Assembly: GCA_026874595.1 (NCBI GenBank)
Contig: CM049310.1
Coordinates: forward strand, 312,001 to 376,000
DNA length: 64,000 bases
Source of the DNA: Sipunculus nudus
Taxonomy: Eukaryota > Annelida > Sipuncula > Golfingiida > Sipunculidae
Reading direction: 5' to 3'
The position numbers were made by a program, and so were the translations under genes. This document shows positions 21,848 through 35,794 of the stretch, piece after piece. The notes under the pieces are model-generated. The model saw nothing but the letters and a program-made list of their open reading frames with translations. It was not told where the DNA came from and did not search any database. Positions within the stretch are counted from its first letter, which is position 1, and each line of letters opens with the position of its first letter.

Positions 21848-22379
21848 AGGAAACTTCTTTTGCTGGGATCTGTCAGACCGACGCATTGCACGGGTTTAAT
21901 GTCAGCCGGAATTAATCGCTGGAACGAGGACCTTACACCAAGCCGTTCTTAGCGAGACCTTGACTTTTTCCATTTTCTCTCATGATTCGTCCGAAAGAAG
22001 GAAACCTTATTCAATTTATTTACTTCTAGTAACACGCACTGCAACGGTCGACTGGGTGCTCTGTTATCCGTCCATAAACTGTGTGCAGAAACACGTTTTT
22101 CTTTATGTCAAGATTTAATTGGCTCGCATGCATTTATTAATTATCTTTCACAAGAGATGTAGTTTCGCAGTTGGGAAATTAGTTGTCATGAAATCCACCA
22201 GTTGTCACTGCAGTCAATGAGTGTGCACTCACCTGCTGATGCAACATATATGTGAACTGTATACAAATGAAGGGGCAAAATAAGCAATTAAACCCTGGTG
22301 ATAGTATACACTGCATACCACAGGCAGTACAGTAAAGGAACATACGAACCGGACTGCATACAGACCAACAAAAGGGAAT

Positions 22380-22463
22380 TGTCAGAAGTGGGATTCGAAC
22401 CAACGCCTGGAGAACCAGACTGCGACCTGAACGCAGCGCCTTAGACCGCTCGGCCATCCTGAC
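22380..22463 (-). tRNA. trnL-CAG: tRNA-Leu(CAG), array copy 6, T-stem mismatch
   Basis: One substitution: plus strand CCAACGCC where other copies read CCCACGCC. This puts a mismatch inside the T stem, so stability and B-box strength may be reduced. Confidence 0.85.
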
Positions 22464-24012
22464 GTTAGCGGCTATGTTTAAACACATTTGCTTCTACGTT
22501 ATCTCTTCAACTGTTACGGATCTCTTCTCTCATCAAGAATTCTCATCAAGAATTGCGTTTCTATTTCATCGGATTCTGCAGTTGCGTGTTATCATTATTG
22601 AATATCTTTGTTATCAAATTGTCATAAATATTCAATGGAATATCTTCATGATTTAATTTTCATGAAAATCACATTCCTTTCTTATGTCCCTTATACCATG
22701 CAGAAACACATTACCAGGGCTGTCTTGGGCACAACAGCAGAAACGAAAGCCTTATCGGTCTACAAGAGTTGCAGACGGGCATTGACGTTCTCCTCACCAA
22801 TACTTTATTATTCGTGTTTTAGTTACCCAAACCTCGTTTGTCATCGGGAACAACATCCATTATTATTGGATTCCATGTTTCATTTTCTGATTACTGTAAG
22901 CATCACATGTAAAGACCAACTCTTTTGAAAGAATGCAAAAGCTCTTTAAAAGTAAATTAGACCCCATGAAATATATTTCATTTAATCCTAGCTTAGCGAT
23001 CATTCTGCCCATCGGATTCCGCATTTGCGTGTTATGATTACTGATTTGCTTCATTATTAAATTGTCATGAATATTCAAATTCCTTTCTTATGTCGCTTAT
23101 ACGATGCACAAACCCCTACCAAGTCTGTCGTGTGCACGATCAGTACAATCGAATGCCTTATCAGTTAAACTAGTTCTGTACAGGCATTGACGTTCTCCTC
23201 ACCAATATATATAATCGTTTACTTTATTATTCGTGTTTTAGTTACTCAGACCTTGTTTTACGTCAGGAGAGGCACCACTTACTGTTGGATTCAATATTTG
23301 TGATTACTAAGTCAGCATCACATCTAAAGACAAAATCTTTTGAAACAATACCAAAGCTCTTTTTAAAACATCAGACCCCATGAAATGTTAATAATTTAAA
23401 CCTAGCTTAGCGTAAATTCAGCCTGAAGATTTAAGATTCGAAGAAGCACCTCTGTAATTCTAAATTGTACATGTATATGAATGACTGAATAACACAAGTT
23501 TTTTTTTTTTTCAAAGCGGCGACTGAGGCGTGGCTCTTTTCATTAGGTTCTTGCTTTTAAAATGACCATATCGCCCGATGAGTTTCTGTTTCCTAATGGC
23601 CAATGCTTCTGTCTCGCTAAGACATGAGAGAACGAGGTACTTTTGCGTGGGTGCATACATTTAACAAATGACCATATGGCCCAATAGGGTTGGTTCTCTT
23701 TTCTAATGTGCCATGTTTCTTTCACGCGTACACATGAATTTCAAAATTTCTTTGAAACTGTATACTCAATCAATAAACTGATCCAATTTAAAGGGAGGCA
23801 TATCAGACGAGCAGAAACAAAGAGTTCCTGATAATGTCATTTAGCTTGTCATGGGCACGCAAAGAAAGGTTTGCTCGAACTGAGTCCCGAATGGCCGTTT
23901 CGTTTCAACTTACAATGGATATCGCACTCATGAATGCCACCTTGCAAGTGCACGTGAGAAAGGCATAATTGTGCTTTCGAACAGGTCAGGACCATTACGC
24001 TGCAGCGTCCAT

Positions 24013-24086
24013 GGCCGGTTAGCTCAGTTGGTTAGAGCGTCGTGCTGATAATGCGAAGGTCGCGTGTTCGACCCCCGTGCTGGCCA
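24013..24086 (+). tRNA. trnI-GAU: tRNA-Ile(GAT), array copy 6, T-stem mismatch
   Basis: Two substitutions: C to T in the anticodon stem (ATAATGCGA, still a wobble pair) and G to T in the T stem (GCGTG), which breaks a pair. Confidence 0.82.
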
Positions 24087-24618
24087 AGGAAACTTCTTTT
24101 GCTGGGATCTGTCAGACCGACGCATTGCACGGGTTTAATGTCAGCCGGAATTAATCGCTGGAACGAGGACCTTACACCAAGCCGTTCTTAGCGAGACCTT
24201 GACTTTTTCCATTTTCTCTCATGATTCGTCCGAAAGAAGGAAACCTTATTCAATTTATTTACTTCTAGTAACACGCACTGCAACGGTCGACTGGGTGCTC
24301 TGTTATCCGTCCATAAACTGTGAACAGAAACACGTTTTTCTTTATGTCAAGATTTAATTGGCTCGCATGCATTTATTAATTATCTTTCACAAGAGATGTA
24401 GTTTCGCAGTTGGGAAATTAGTTGTCATGAAATCCACCAGTTGTCACTGCAGTCAATGAGTGTGCACTCACCTGCTGATGCAACATATATGTGAACTGTA
24501 TACAAATGAAGGGGCAAAATAAGCAATTAAACCCTGGTGATAGTATACACTGCATACCACAGGCAGTACAGTAAAGGAACATACGAAGCGGACTGCATAC
24601 AGACCAACAAAAGGGAAT

Positions 24619-24702
24619 TGTCAGAAGTGGGATTCGAACCCACGCCTGGAGAACCAGACTGCGACCTGAACGCAGCGCCTTAGACCGCTCGGCCATCCTG
24701 AC
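24619..24702 (-). tRNA. trnL-CAG: tRNA-Leu(CAG), array copy 7
   Basis: Majority sequence. About 240 bp to the right this unit has a private insertion (AAGGAACATA near 24943). Confidence 0.95.
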
Positions 24703-26240
24703 GTTAGCGGCTCTGTTTAAACACATTTGCTTCTACGTTATCTCTTCAACTGTTACGGATCTCTTCTCTCATCAAGAATTGCGTTTCTATTTCATCGGAT
24801 TCTGCACTTAAGTGTTATCATTATTGAATATCTTTGTTATCAAATTGTCATAAATATTCAATGGAATATCTTCATGATTTAATTGTCATGATAATCACAT
24901 TCCTTTCTTGTGTCCCTTATACCATGCAGAAACACATTACCAAGGAACATACTGTCTTGGGCACAACAGCAGAAACGAAAGCCTTATCGGTCTACAAGAG
25001 TTGCAGACGGGCATTGACGTTCTCCTCACCAATACTTTATTATTCGTGTTTTAGTTACCCAAACCTCGTTTGTCATCGGGAACAACATCCATTATTATTG
25101 GATTCCATGTTTCATTTTCTGATTACTGTAAGCATCACATGTAAAGACCAACTCTTTTGAAAGAATGCAAAAGCTCTTTAAAAGTACATTAGACCCCATG
25201 AAATATACTTCATTTAATCCTAGCTTAGCGATCATTCTGCCCATCGGATTCCGCATTTGCGTGTTATGAATACTGATTTGCTTCATTATTAAATTGTCAT
25301 GAATATTCAAATTCCTTTCTTATGTCGCTTATACGATGCACAAACCCCTACCAAGTCTGTCGTGTGCACGATCAGTACAATCGAATGCCTGATCAGTTAA
25401 ACTAGTTCTGTACAGGCATTGACGTTCTCCTCACCAATATATATAATCGTTTACTTTATTATTCGTGTTTTAGTTACTCAGACCTTGTTTTACGTCAGGA
25501 GAGGCACCACTTACTGTTGGATTCAATATTTGTGATTACTAAGTCAGCATCACATCTAAAGACAAAATCTTTTGAAACAATACCAAAGCTCTTTTAAAAA
25601 CATCAGACCCCATGAAATGTTAATAATTTAAACCTAGCTTAGCGTAAATTCAGCCTGAAGATTTAAGATTCGAAGAAGCACCTCTTAATACTAAATTGTA
25701 CATGTATATGAATGACTGAATAACACAAGTTTTTTTTTTCAAAGCGGCGACTGAGGCGTGGCTCTTTTCATTAGGTTCTTGCTTTTAAAATGACCATATC
25801 GCCCGATGAGTTTCTGTTTCCTAATGGCCAATGCTTCTGTCTCGCTAAGACATGAGAGAACGAGGTACTTTTGCGTGGGTGCATACATTTAACAAATGAC
25901 CATATGGCCCAATAGGGTTGGTTCTCTTTTCTAATGTGCCATGTTTCTTTCACGCGTACACATGAATTTCAAAATTTCTTTGAAACTGTATACTCAATCA
26001 ATAAACTGATCCAATTTAAAGGGAGGCATATCAGACGAGCAGAAACAAAGAGTTCCTGATAATGTCATTTAGCTTGTCATGGGCACGCAAAGAAAGGTTT
26101 GCTCGAACTGAGTCCCGAATGGCCATTTCGTTTCAACTTACAATGGATATCGCACTCATGAATGCCACCTTGCAAGTGCACGTGAGAAAGGCATAATTGT
26201 GCTTTCGAACAGGTCAGGACCATTACGCTGCAGCGTCCAT

Positions 26241-26314
26241 GGCCGGTTAGCTCAGTTGGTTAGAGCGTCGTGCTGATAACGCGAAGGTCGCGGGTTCGAC
26301 CCCCGTGCTGGCCA
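26241..26314 (+). tRNA. trnI-GAU: tRNA-Ile(GAT), array copy 7
   Basis: Majority sequence, 2228 bp after copy 6. Confidence 0.95.
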
Positions 26315-26846
26315 AGGAAACTTCTTTTGCTGGGATCTGTCAGACCGACGCATTGCACGGGTTTAATGTCAGCCGGAATTAATCGCTGGAACGAGGACCT
26401 TACACCAAGCCGTTCTTAGCGAGACCTTGACTTTTTCCATTTTCTCTCATGATTCGTCCGAAAGAAGGAAACCTTATTCAATTTATTTACTTCTAGTAAC
26501 ACGCACTGCAACGGTCGACTGGGTGCTCTGTTATCCGTCCATAAACTGTGTGCAGAAACACGTTTTTCTTTATGTCAAGATTTAATTGGCTCGCATGCAT
26601 TTATTAATTATCTTTCACAAGAGATGTAGTTTCGCAGTTGGGAAATTAGTTGTCATGAAATCCCCCAGTTGTCACTGCTGTCAATGAGTGTGCACTCACC
26701 TGCTGATGCAACATATATGTGAACTGTATACAAATGAAGGGGCAAAATAAGCAATTAAACCCTGGTGATAGTATACACTGCATACCACAGGCAGTACTGT
26801 AAAGGAACATACGAACCGGACTGCATACAGACCAATAAAAGGGAAT

Positions 26847-26930
26847 TGTCAGAAGTGGGATTCGAACCCACGCCTGGAGAACCAGACTGCGACCTGAACG
26901 CAGCGCCTTAGACCGCTCGGCCATCCTGAC
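26847..26930 (-). tRNA. trnL-CAG: tRNA-Leu(CAG), array copy 8
   Basis: Majority gene sequence with the AATAAAAGGG 3'-flank variant. Confidence 0.95.
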
Positions 26931-28462
26931 GTTAGCGGCTATGTTTAAACACATTTGCTTCTACGTTATCTCTTCAACTGTTACGGATCTCTTCTCTCAT
27001 CAAGAATTGCGTTTCTATTTCATCGGATTCTGCAGTTGCGTGTTATCATTATTGAATATCTTTGTTATCAAATTGTCATAAATATTCAATGGAATATCTT
27101 CATGATTTAATTGTCATGATAATCACATTCCTTTCTTGTGTCCCTTATACCATGAAGAAACACATTACCAGGGCTGTCTTGGGCACAACAGCAGAAACGA
27201 AAGCCTTATCGGTCTACAAGAGTTGCAGACGGGCATTGACGTTCTCCTCACCAATACTTTATTATTCGTGTTTTAGTTACCCAAACCTCGTTTGTCATCG
27301 GGAACAACATCCATTATTATTGGATTCCTTGTTTCATTTTCTGATTACTGTAAGCATCACATGTAAAGACCAACTCTTTTGAAAGAATGCAAAAGCTCTT
27401 TAAAAGTACATTAGACCCCATGAAATATACTTCATTTAATCCTAGCTTAGCGATCATTCTGCCCATCGGATTCCGCATTTGCGTGTTATGATTACTGATT
27501 TGCTTCATTATTAAATTGTCATGAATATTCAAATTCCTTTCTTATGTCGCTTATACGATGCACAAACCCCTACCAAGTCTGTCGTGTGCACGATCAGTAC
27601 AATCGAATGCCTTATCAGTTAAACTAGTTCTGTACAGGCATTGACGTTCTCCTCACCAATATATATAATCGTTTACTTTATTATTCGTGTTTTAGTTACT
27701 CAGACCTTGTTTTACGTCAGGAGAGGCACCACTTACTGTTGGATTCAATATTTGTGATTACTAAGTCAGCATCACATCTAAAGACAAAATCTTTTGAAAC
27801 AATACCAAAGCTCTTTTAAAAACATCAGACCCCATGAAATGTTAATAATTTAAACCTAGCTTAGCGTAAATTCAGCCTGAAGATTTAAGATTCGAAGAAG
27901 CACTTCTGTAATTCTAAATTGTACATGTATATGAATGACTGAATAACACAAGTTTTTTTTTCAAAGCGGCGACTGAGGCGTGGCTCTTTTGATTAGGTTC
28001 TTGCTTTTAAAATGACCATATCGCCCGATGGGTTTCTGTTTCCTAATGGCCAATGCTTCTGTCTCGCTAAGACATGAGAGAACGAGGTACTTTTGCGTAG
28101 GTGCATTCATTTAACAAATGACCATATGGCCCAATAGGGTTGGTTCTCTTTTCTAATGTGCCATGTTTCTTTCACGCGTACACATGAATTTCACAATTTC
28201 TTTGAAACTGTATACTCAATCAATAAACTGATCCAATTTAAAGAGAGGCATATCAGACGAGCAGAAACAAAGAGTTCCTGATAATGTCATTTAGCTTGTC
28301 ATGGGCACGCAAAGAAAGGTTTGCTCGAACTGAGTCCCGAATGGCCGTTTCGTTTCAACTTACAATGGATATCGCACTCATGAATGCCACCTTGCAAGTG
28401 CACGTGAGAAAGGCATAATTGTGCTTTCGAACAGGTCAGGACCATTACGCTGTAGTGTCCAT

Positions 28463-28536
28463 GGCCGGTTAGCTCAGTTGGTTAGAGCGTCGTGCTGATA
28501 ACGCGAAGGTCGCGGGTTCGACCCCCGTGCTGGCCA
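28463..28536 (+). tRNA. trnI-GAU: tRNA-Ile(GAT), array copy 8
   Basis: Majority gene sequence. The 5' flank differs (GTAGTGTCCAT instead of GCAGCGTCCAT). Confidence 0.95.
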
Positions 28537-29068
28537 AGGAAACTTCTTTTGCTGGGATCTGTCAGACCGACGCATTGCACGGGTTTAATGTCAGCCGGAA
28601 TTAATCGCTGGAACGAGGACCTTACACCAAGCCGTTCTTAGCGAGACCTTGACTTTTTCCATTTTCTCTCATGATTCGTCCGAAAGAAGGAAACCTTATT
28701 TAATTTATTTACTTCTAGTAACACGCACTGCAACGGTCGACTGGGTGCTCTGTTATCCGTCCATAAACTGTGTGCAGATACACGTTTTTCTTTATGTCAA
28801 GATTTAATTGGCTCGCATGCATTTATTAATTATCTTTCACAAGAGATGTAGTTTCGCAGTTGGGAAATTAGTTGTCATGAAATCCACCAGTTGTCACTGC
28901 AGTCAATGAGTGTGCACTCACCTGCTGATGCAACATATATGTGAACTGTATACAAATGAAGGGGCAAAATAAGCAATTAAACCCTGGTGATAGTATACAC
29001 TGCATACCACAGGCAGTACAGTAAAGGAACATACGAAGCGGACTGCATACAGACCAACAAAAGGGAAT

Positions 29069-29152
29069 TGTCAGAAGTGGGATTCGAACCCATGCCTGGA
29101 GAACCAGACTGCGACCTGAACGCAGCGCCTTAGACCGCTCGGCCATCCTGAC
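29069..29152 (-). tRNA. trnL-CAG: tRNA-Leu(CAG), array copy 9, T-stem end variant
   Basis: Plus strand CCATGCC instead of CCACGCC, which opens the outermost T-stem pair (49-65). Confidence 0.88.
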
Positions 29153-30685
29153 GTTAGCGGCTATGTTTAAACACATTTGCTTCTACGTTATCTCTTCAAC
29201 TGTTACGGATCTCTTCTCTCATCAAGAATTGCGTTTCTATTTCATCGGATTCTGCACTTAAGTGTTATCATTATTGAATATCTTTGTTATCAAATTGTCA
29301 TAAATATTCAATGGAATATCTTCATGATTTAATTGTCATGATAATCACATTCCTTTCTTGTGTCCCTTATACCATGCAGAAACACATTACCAGGGCTGTC
29401 TTAGGCACAACAGCAGAAACGAAAGCCTTATCGGTCTACAAGAGTTGCAGACGGGCATTGACCTTCTCCTCACCAATACTTTATTATTCGTGTTTTAGTT
29501 ACCCAAACCTCGTTTGTCATCGGGAACAACATCCATTATTATTGGATTCCATGTTTCATTTTCTGATTACTGTAAGCATCACATGTAAAGACCAACTCTT
29601 TTGAAAGAATGCAAAAGCTCTTTAAAAGTACATTAGACCCCATGAAATATACTTCATTTAATCCTAGCTTAGCGATCATTCTGCCCATCGGATTCCGCAT
29701 TTGCGTGTTATGATTACTGATTTGCTTCATTATTAAATTGTCATGAATATTCAAATTCCTTTCTTATGTCGCTTATACGATGCACAAACCCCTACCAAGT
29801 CTGTCGTGTGCACGATCAGTACAATCGAATGCCTTATCAGTTAAACTAGTTCTGTACAGGCATTGACGTTCTCCTCACCAATATATATAATCGTTTACTT
29901 TATTATTCGTGTTTTAGTTACTCAGACCTTGTTTTACGTCAGGAGAGGCACCACTTACTGTTGGATTCAATATTTGTGATTACTAAGTCAGCATCACATC
30001 TAAAGACAAAATCTTTTGAAACAATACCAAAGCTCTTTTAAAAACATCAGACCCCATGAAATGTTAATAATTTAAACCTAGCTTAGCGTAAATTCAGCCT
30101 GAAGATTTAAGATTCGAAGAAGCACCTCTGTAATTCTAAATTGTACATGTATATGAATGACTGAATAACACAAGTTTTTTTTTTCAAAGCGGCGACTGAG
30201 GCGTGGCTCTTTTCATTAGGTTCTTGCTTTTAAAATGACCATATCGCCCGATGGGTTTCTGTTTCCTAATGGCCAATGCTTCTGTCTCGCTAAGACATGA
30301 GAGAACGAGGTACTTTTGCGTGGGTGCATACATTTAACAAATGACCATATGGCCCAATAGGGTTGGTTCTCTTTTCTAATGTGCCATGTTTCTTTCACGC
30401 GTACACATGAATTTCAAAATTTCTTTGAAACTGTATACTCAATCAATAAACTGATCCAATTTAAAGGGAGGCATATCAGACGAGCAGAAACAAAGAGTTC
30501 CTGATAATGTCATTTAGCTTGTCATGGGCACGCAAAGAAAGGTTTGCTCGAACTGAGTCCCGAATGGCCGTTTCGTTTCAACTTACAATGGATATCGCAC
30601 TCATGAATGCCACCTTGCAAGTGCACGTGAGAAAGGCATAATTGTGCTTTCGAACAGGTCAGGACCATTACGCTGCAGCGTCCAT

Positions 30686-30759
30686 GGCCGGTTAGCTCAG
30701 TTGGTTAGAGCGTCGTGCTGATAACGCGAAGGTCGCGGGTTCGACCCCCGTGCTGGCCA
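30686..30759 (+). tRNA. trnI-GAU: tRNA-Ile(GAT), array copy 9 (unit A)
   Basis: Majority sequence. First unit of block 1, with a 10-T tract upstream. Confidence 0.95.
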
Positions 30760-31291
30760 AGGAAACTTCTTTTGCTGGGATCTGTCAGACCGACGCATTG
30801 CACGGGTTTAATGTCAGCCGGAATTAATCGCTGGAACGAGGACCTTACACCAAGCCGTTCTTAGCGAGACCTTGACTTTTTCCATTTTCTCTCATGATTC
30901 GTCCGAAAGAAGGAAACCTTATTTAATTTATTTACTTCTAGTAACACGCACTGCAACGGTCGACTGGGTGCTCTGTTATCCGTCCATAAACTGTGTGCAG
31001 ATACACGTTTTTCTTTATGTCAAGATTTAATTGGCTCGCATGCATTTATTAATTATCGTTCACAAGAGATGTAGTTTCGCAGTTGGGAAATTAGTTGTCA
31101 TGAAATCCACCAGTTGTCACTGCTGTCAATGAGTGTGCACTCACCTGCTGATGCAACATATATGTGAACTGTATACAAATGAAGGGGCAAAATAAGCAAT
31201 TAAACCCTGGTGATAGTATACACTGCATACCAAAGGCAGTACAGTAAAGGAACATACGAACCGGACTGCATACAGACCAATAAAAGGGAAT

Positions 31292-31375
31292 TGTCAGAAG
31301 TGGGATTCGAACCCACGCCTGGAGAACCAGACTGCGACCTGAACGCAGCGCCTTAGACCGCTCGGCCATCCTGAC
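31292..31375 (-). tRNA. trnL-CAG: tRNA-Leu(CAG), array copy 10 (unit A)
   Basis: Majority gene sequence with the AATAAAAGGG flank. The private ACCAAAGGCAGT lies about 60 bp to the left. Confidence 0.95.
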
Positions 31376-32896
31376 GTTAGCGGCTATGTTTAAACACATT
31401 TGCTTCTACGTTATCTCTTCAACTGTTACGGATCTCTTCTCTCATCAAGAATTCTCATCAAGAATTGCGTTTCTATTTCATCGGATTCTGCAGTTGCGTG
31501 TTATCATTATTGAATATCTTTGTTATCAAATTGTCATAAATATTCAATGGAATATCTTCATGATTTAATTTTCATGATAATCACATTCCTTTCTTATGTC
31601 CCTTATACCATGCAGAAACACATTACCAGGGCTGTCTTGGGCACAACAGCAGAAACGAAAGCCTTATCGGTCTACAAGAGTTGCAGACGGGCATTGACGT
31701 TCTCCTCACCAATACTTTATTATTCGTGTTTTAGTTACCCAAACCTCGTTTGTCATCGGGAACAACATCCATTATTATTGGATTCCATGTTTCATTTTCT
31801 GATTACTGTAAGCATCACATGTAAAGACCAATTCTTTTGAAAGAATGCAAAAGCTCTTTAAAAGTAAATTAGACCCCATGAAATATACTTCATTTAATCC
31901 TAGCTTAGCGAACATTCTGCCCATCGGATTCCGCATTTGCGTGTTATGATTACTGATTTGCTTCATTATTAAATTGTCATGAATATTCAAATTCCTTTCT
32001 TATGTCGCTTATACGATGCACAAACCCCTACCAAGTCTGTCGTGTGCACGATCAGTACAATCGAATGCCTTATCAGTTAAACTAGTTCTGTACAGGCATT
32101 GACGTTCTCCTCACCAATATATATAATCGTTTACTTTATTATTCGTGTTTTAGTTACTCAGACCTTGTTTTACGTCAGGAGAGGCACCACTTACTGTTGG
32201 ATTCAATATTTGTGATTACTAAGTCAGCATCACATCAAAAGACAAAATCTTTTGAAACAATACCAAAGCTCTTTTAAAAACATCAGACCCCATGAAATGT
32301 TAATAATTTAAACCTAGCTTAGCGTAAATTCAGCCTGAAGATTTAAGATTCGAAGAAGCACCTCTGTAATTCTAAATTGTACATGTATATGAATGACTGA
32401 ATAACACAAGTTTTTTTTTTTTTCAAAGCGGCGACTGAGGCGTGGCTCTTTTGATTAACCGATGGGTTTCTGTTTCCTAATGGCCAATGCTTCTGTCTCG
32501 CTAAGACATGAGAGAACGAGGTACTTTTGCGTGGGTGCATACATTTAACAAATGACCATATGGCCCAATAGGGTTGGTTCTCTTTTCTAATGTGCCATGT
32601 TTCTTTCACGCGTACACATGAATTTCAAAATTTCTTTGAAACTGTATACTCAATCAATAAACTGATCCAATTTAAAGGGAGGCATATCAGACGAGCAGAA
32701 ACAAAGAGTTCCTGATAATGTCATTTAGCTTGTCATGGGCACGCAAAGAAAGGTTTGCTCGAACTGAGTCCCGAATGGCCGTTTCGTTTCAACTTACAAT
32801 GGATATCGCACTCATGAATGCCACCTTGCAAGTGCACGTGAGAAAGGCATAATTGTGCTTTCGAACAGGTCAGGACCATTACGCTGCAGCGTCCAT

Positions 32897-32970
32897 GGCC
32901 GGTTAGCTCAGTTGGTTAGAGCGTCGTGCTGATAACGCGAAGGTCGCGGGTTCGACCCCCGTGCTGGCCA
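32897..32970 (+). tRNA. trnI-GAU: tRNA-Ile(GAT), array copy 10 (unit B)
   Basis: Majority sequence, 2211 bp after unit A. First unit with the 28-bp upstream deletion. Confidence 0.95.
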
Positions 32971-33502
32971 AGGAAACTTCTTTTGCTGGGATCTGTCAGA
33001 CCGACGCATTGCACGGGTTTAATGTCAGCCGGAATTAATCGCTGGAACGAGGACCTTACACCAAGCCGTTCTTAGCGAGACCTTGACTTTTTCCATTTTC
33101 TCTCATGATTCGTCCGAAAGAAGGAAACCTTATTTAATTTATTTACTTCTAGTAACACGCACTGCAACGGTCGACTGGGTGCTCTGTTATCCGTCCATAA
33201 ACTGTGTGCAGATACACGTTTTTCTTTATGTCAAGATTTAATTGGCTCGCATGCATTTATTAATTATCTTTCACAAGAGATGTAGTTTCGCAGTTGGGAA
33301 ATTAGTTGTCATGAAATCCACCAGTTGTCACTGCAGTCAATGAGTGTGCACTCACCTGCTGATGCAACATATATGTGAACTGTATACAAATGAAGGGGCA
33401 AAATAAGCAATTAAACCCTGGTGATAGTATACACTGCATGCCACAGGCAGTACAGTAAAGGAACATACGAAGCGGACTGCATACAGACCAACAAAAGGGA
33501 AT

Positions 33503-33586
33503 TGTCAGAAGTGGGATTCGAACCCACGCCTGGAGAACCAGACTGCGACCTGAACGCAGCGCCTTAGACCGCTCGGCCATCCTGAC
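33503..33586 (-). tRNA. trnL-CAG: tRNA-Leu(CAG), array copy 11 (unit B)
   Basis: Majority gene sequence. The left flank has CTGCATGCC, which marks B and D. Confidence 0.95.
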
Positions 33587-35104
33587 GTTAGCGGCTATGT
33601 TTAAACACATTTGCTTCTACGTTATCTCTTCAACTGTTACGGATCTCTTCTCTCATCAAGAATTCTCATCAAGAATTGCGTTTCTATTTCATCGGATTCT
33701 GAACTTGCGTGTTATCATTATTGAATATCTTTGTTATCAAATTGTCATAAATATTCAATGGAATATCTTCATGATTTAATTGTCATGATAATCACGTTCC
33801 TTTCTTATGTCCCTTATACCATGCAGAAACACATTACCAGGGCTGTCTTGGGCACAACAGCAGAAACGAAAGCCTTATCGGTCTACAAGAGTTGCAGACG
33901 GGCATTGACGTTCTCCTCACCAATACTTTATTATTCGTGTTTTAGTTACCCAAACCTCGTTTGTCATCGGGAACAACATCCATTATTATTGGATTCCATG
34001 TTTCATTTTCTGATTACTGTAAGCATCACATGTAAAGACCAATTCTTTTGAAAGAATGCAAAAGCTCTTTAAAAGTAAATTAGACCCCATGAAATATACT
34101 TCATTTAATCCTAGCTTAGCGAACATTCTGCCCATCGGATTCCGCATTTGCGTGTCATGATTACTGATTTGCTTCATTATTAAATTGTCATGATTATTCA
34201 AATTCCTTTCTTATGTCGCTTATACGATGCACAAACCCCTACCAAGTCTGTCGTGTGCACGATCAGTACAATCGAATGCCTTATCAGTTAAACTAGTTCT
34301 GTACAGGCATTGACGTTCTCCTCACCAATATATATAATCGTTTACTTTATTATTCGTGTTTTAGTTACTCAGACCTTGTTTTACGTCAGGAGAGGCACCA
34401 CTTACTGTTGGATTCAATATTTGTGATTACTAAGTCAGCATCACATCTAAAGACAAAATCTTTTGAAACAATACCAAAGCTCTTTTAAAAACATCAGACC
34501 CCATGAAATGTTAATAATTTAAACCTAGCTTAGCGTAAATTCAGCCTGAAGATTTAAGATTCGAAGAAGCACCTCTGTAATTCTAAATTGTACATGTATA
34601 TGAATGACTGAATAACACAAGTTTTTTTTTTCAAAGCGGCGACTGAGGCGTGGCTCTTTTGATTAACCGATGGGTTTCTGTTTCCTAATGGCCAATGCTT
34701 CTGTCTCGCTAAGACATGAGAGAACGAGGTACTTTTGCGTGGGTGCATACATTTAACAAATGACCATATGGCCCAATAGGGTTGGTTCTCTTTTCTAATG
34801 TGCCATGTTTCTTTCACGCGTACACATGAATTTCAAAATTTCTTTGAAACTGTATACTCAATCAATTAACTGATCCAATTTAAAGGGAGGCATATCAGAC
34901 GAGCAGAAACAAAGAGTTCCTGATAATGTCATTTAGCTTGTCATGGGCACGCAAAGAAAGGTTTGCTCGAACTGAGTCCCGAATGGCCGTTTCGTTTCAA
35001 CTTACAATGGATATCGCACTCATGAATGCCACCTTGCAAGTGCACGTGAGAAAGGCATAATTGTGCTTTCGAACAGGTCAGGACCATTACGCTGCAGCGT
35101 CCAT

Positions 35105-35178
35105 GGCCGGTTAGCTCAGTTGGTTAGAGCGTCGTGCTGATAACGCGAAGGTCGCGGGTTCGACCCCCGTGCTGGCCA
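35105..35178 (+). tRNA. trnI-GAU: tRNA-Ile(GAT), array copy 11 (unit C)
   Basis: Majority sequence. This unit has no counterpart tRNA-Ile gene in block 2. Confidence 0.95.
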
Positions 35179-35710
35179 AGGAAACTTCTTTTGCTGGGAT
35201 CTGTCAGACCGACGCATTGCACGGGTTTAATGTCAGCCGGAATTAATCGCTGGAACGAGGACCTTACACCAAGCCGTTCTTAGCGAGACCTTGACTTTTT
35301 CCATTTTCTCTCATGATCCGTCAGAAAGAAGGAAACCTTATTCAATTTATTTACTTCTAGTAACACGCACTGCAACGGTCGACTGGGTGCTCTGTTATCC
35401 GTCCATAAACTGTGTGCAGATACACGTTTTTCTTTATGTCAAGATTTAATTGGCTCGCATGCATTTATTAATTATCTTTCACAAGAGATGTAGTTTCGCA
35501 GTTGGGAAATTAGTTGTCATGAAATCCACCAGTTGTCACTGCTGTCAATGAGTGTGCACTCACCTGCTGATGCAACATATATGTGAACTGTATACAAATG
35601 AAGGGGCAAAATAAGCAATTAAACCCTGGTGATAGTAAACACTGCATACCACAGGCAGTACAGTAAAGGAACATACGAAGCGGACTGCATACAGACCAAC
35701 AAAAGGGAAT

Positions 35711-35794
35711 TGTCAGAAGTGGGATTCGAACCCACGCCTTGAGAACCAGACTGCGACCTGAACGCAGCGCCTTAGACCGCTCGGCCATCCTGAC
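35711..35794 (-). tRNA. trnL-CAG: tRNA-Leu(CAG), array copy 12 (unit C), variable-arm variant
   Basis: Plus strand GCCTTGAGAAC instead of GCCTGGAGAAC, breaking one pair of the four-pair variable-arm stem. Confidence 0.88.
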
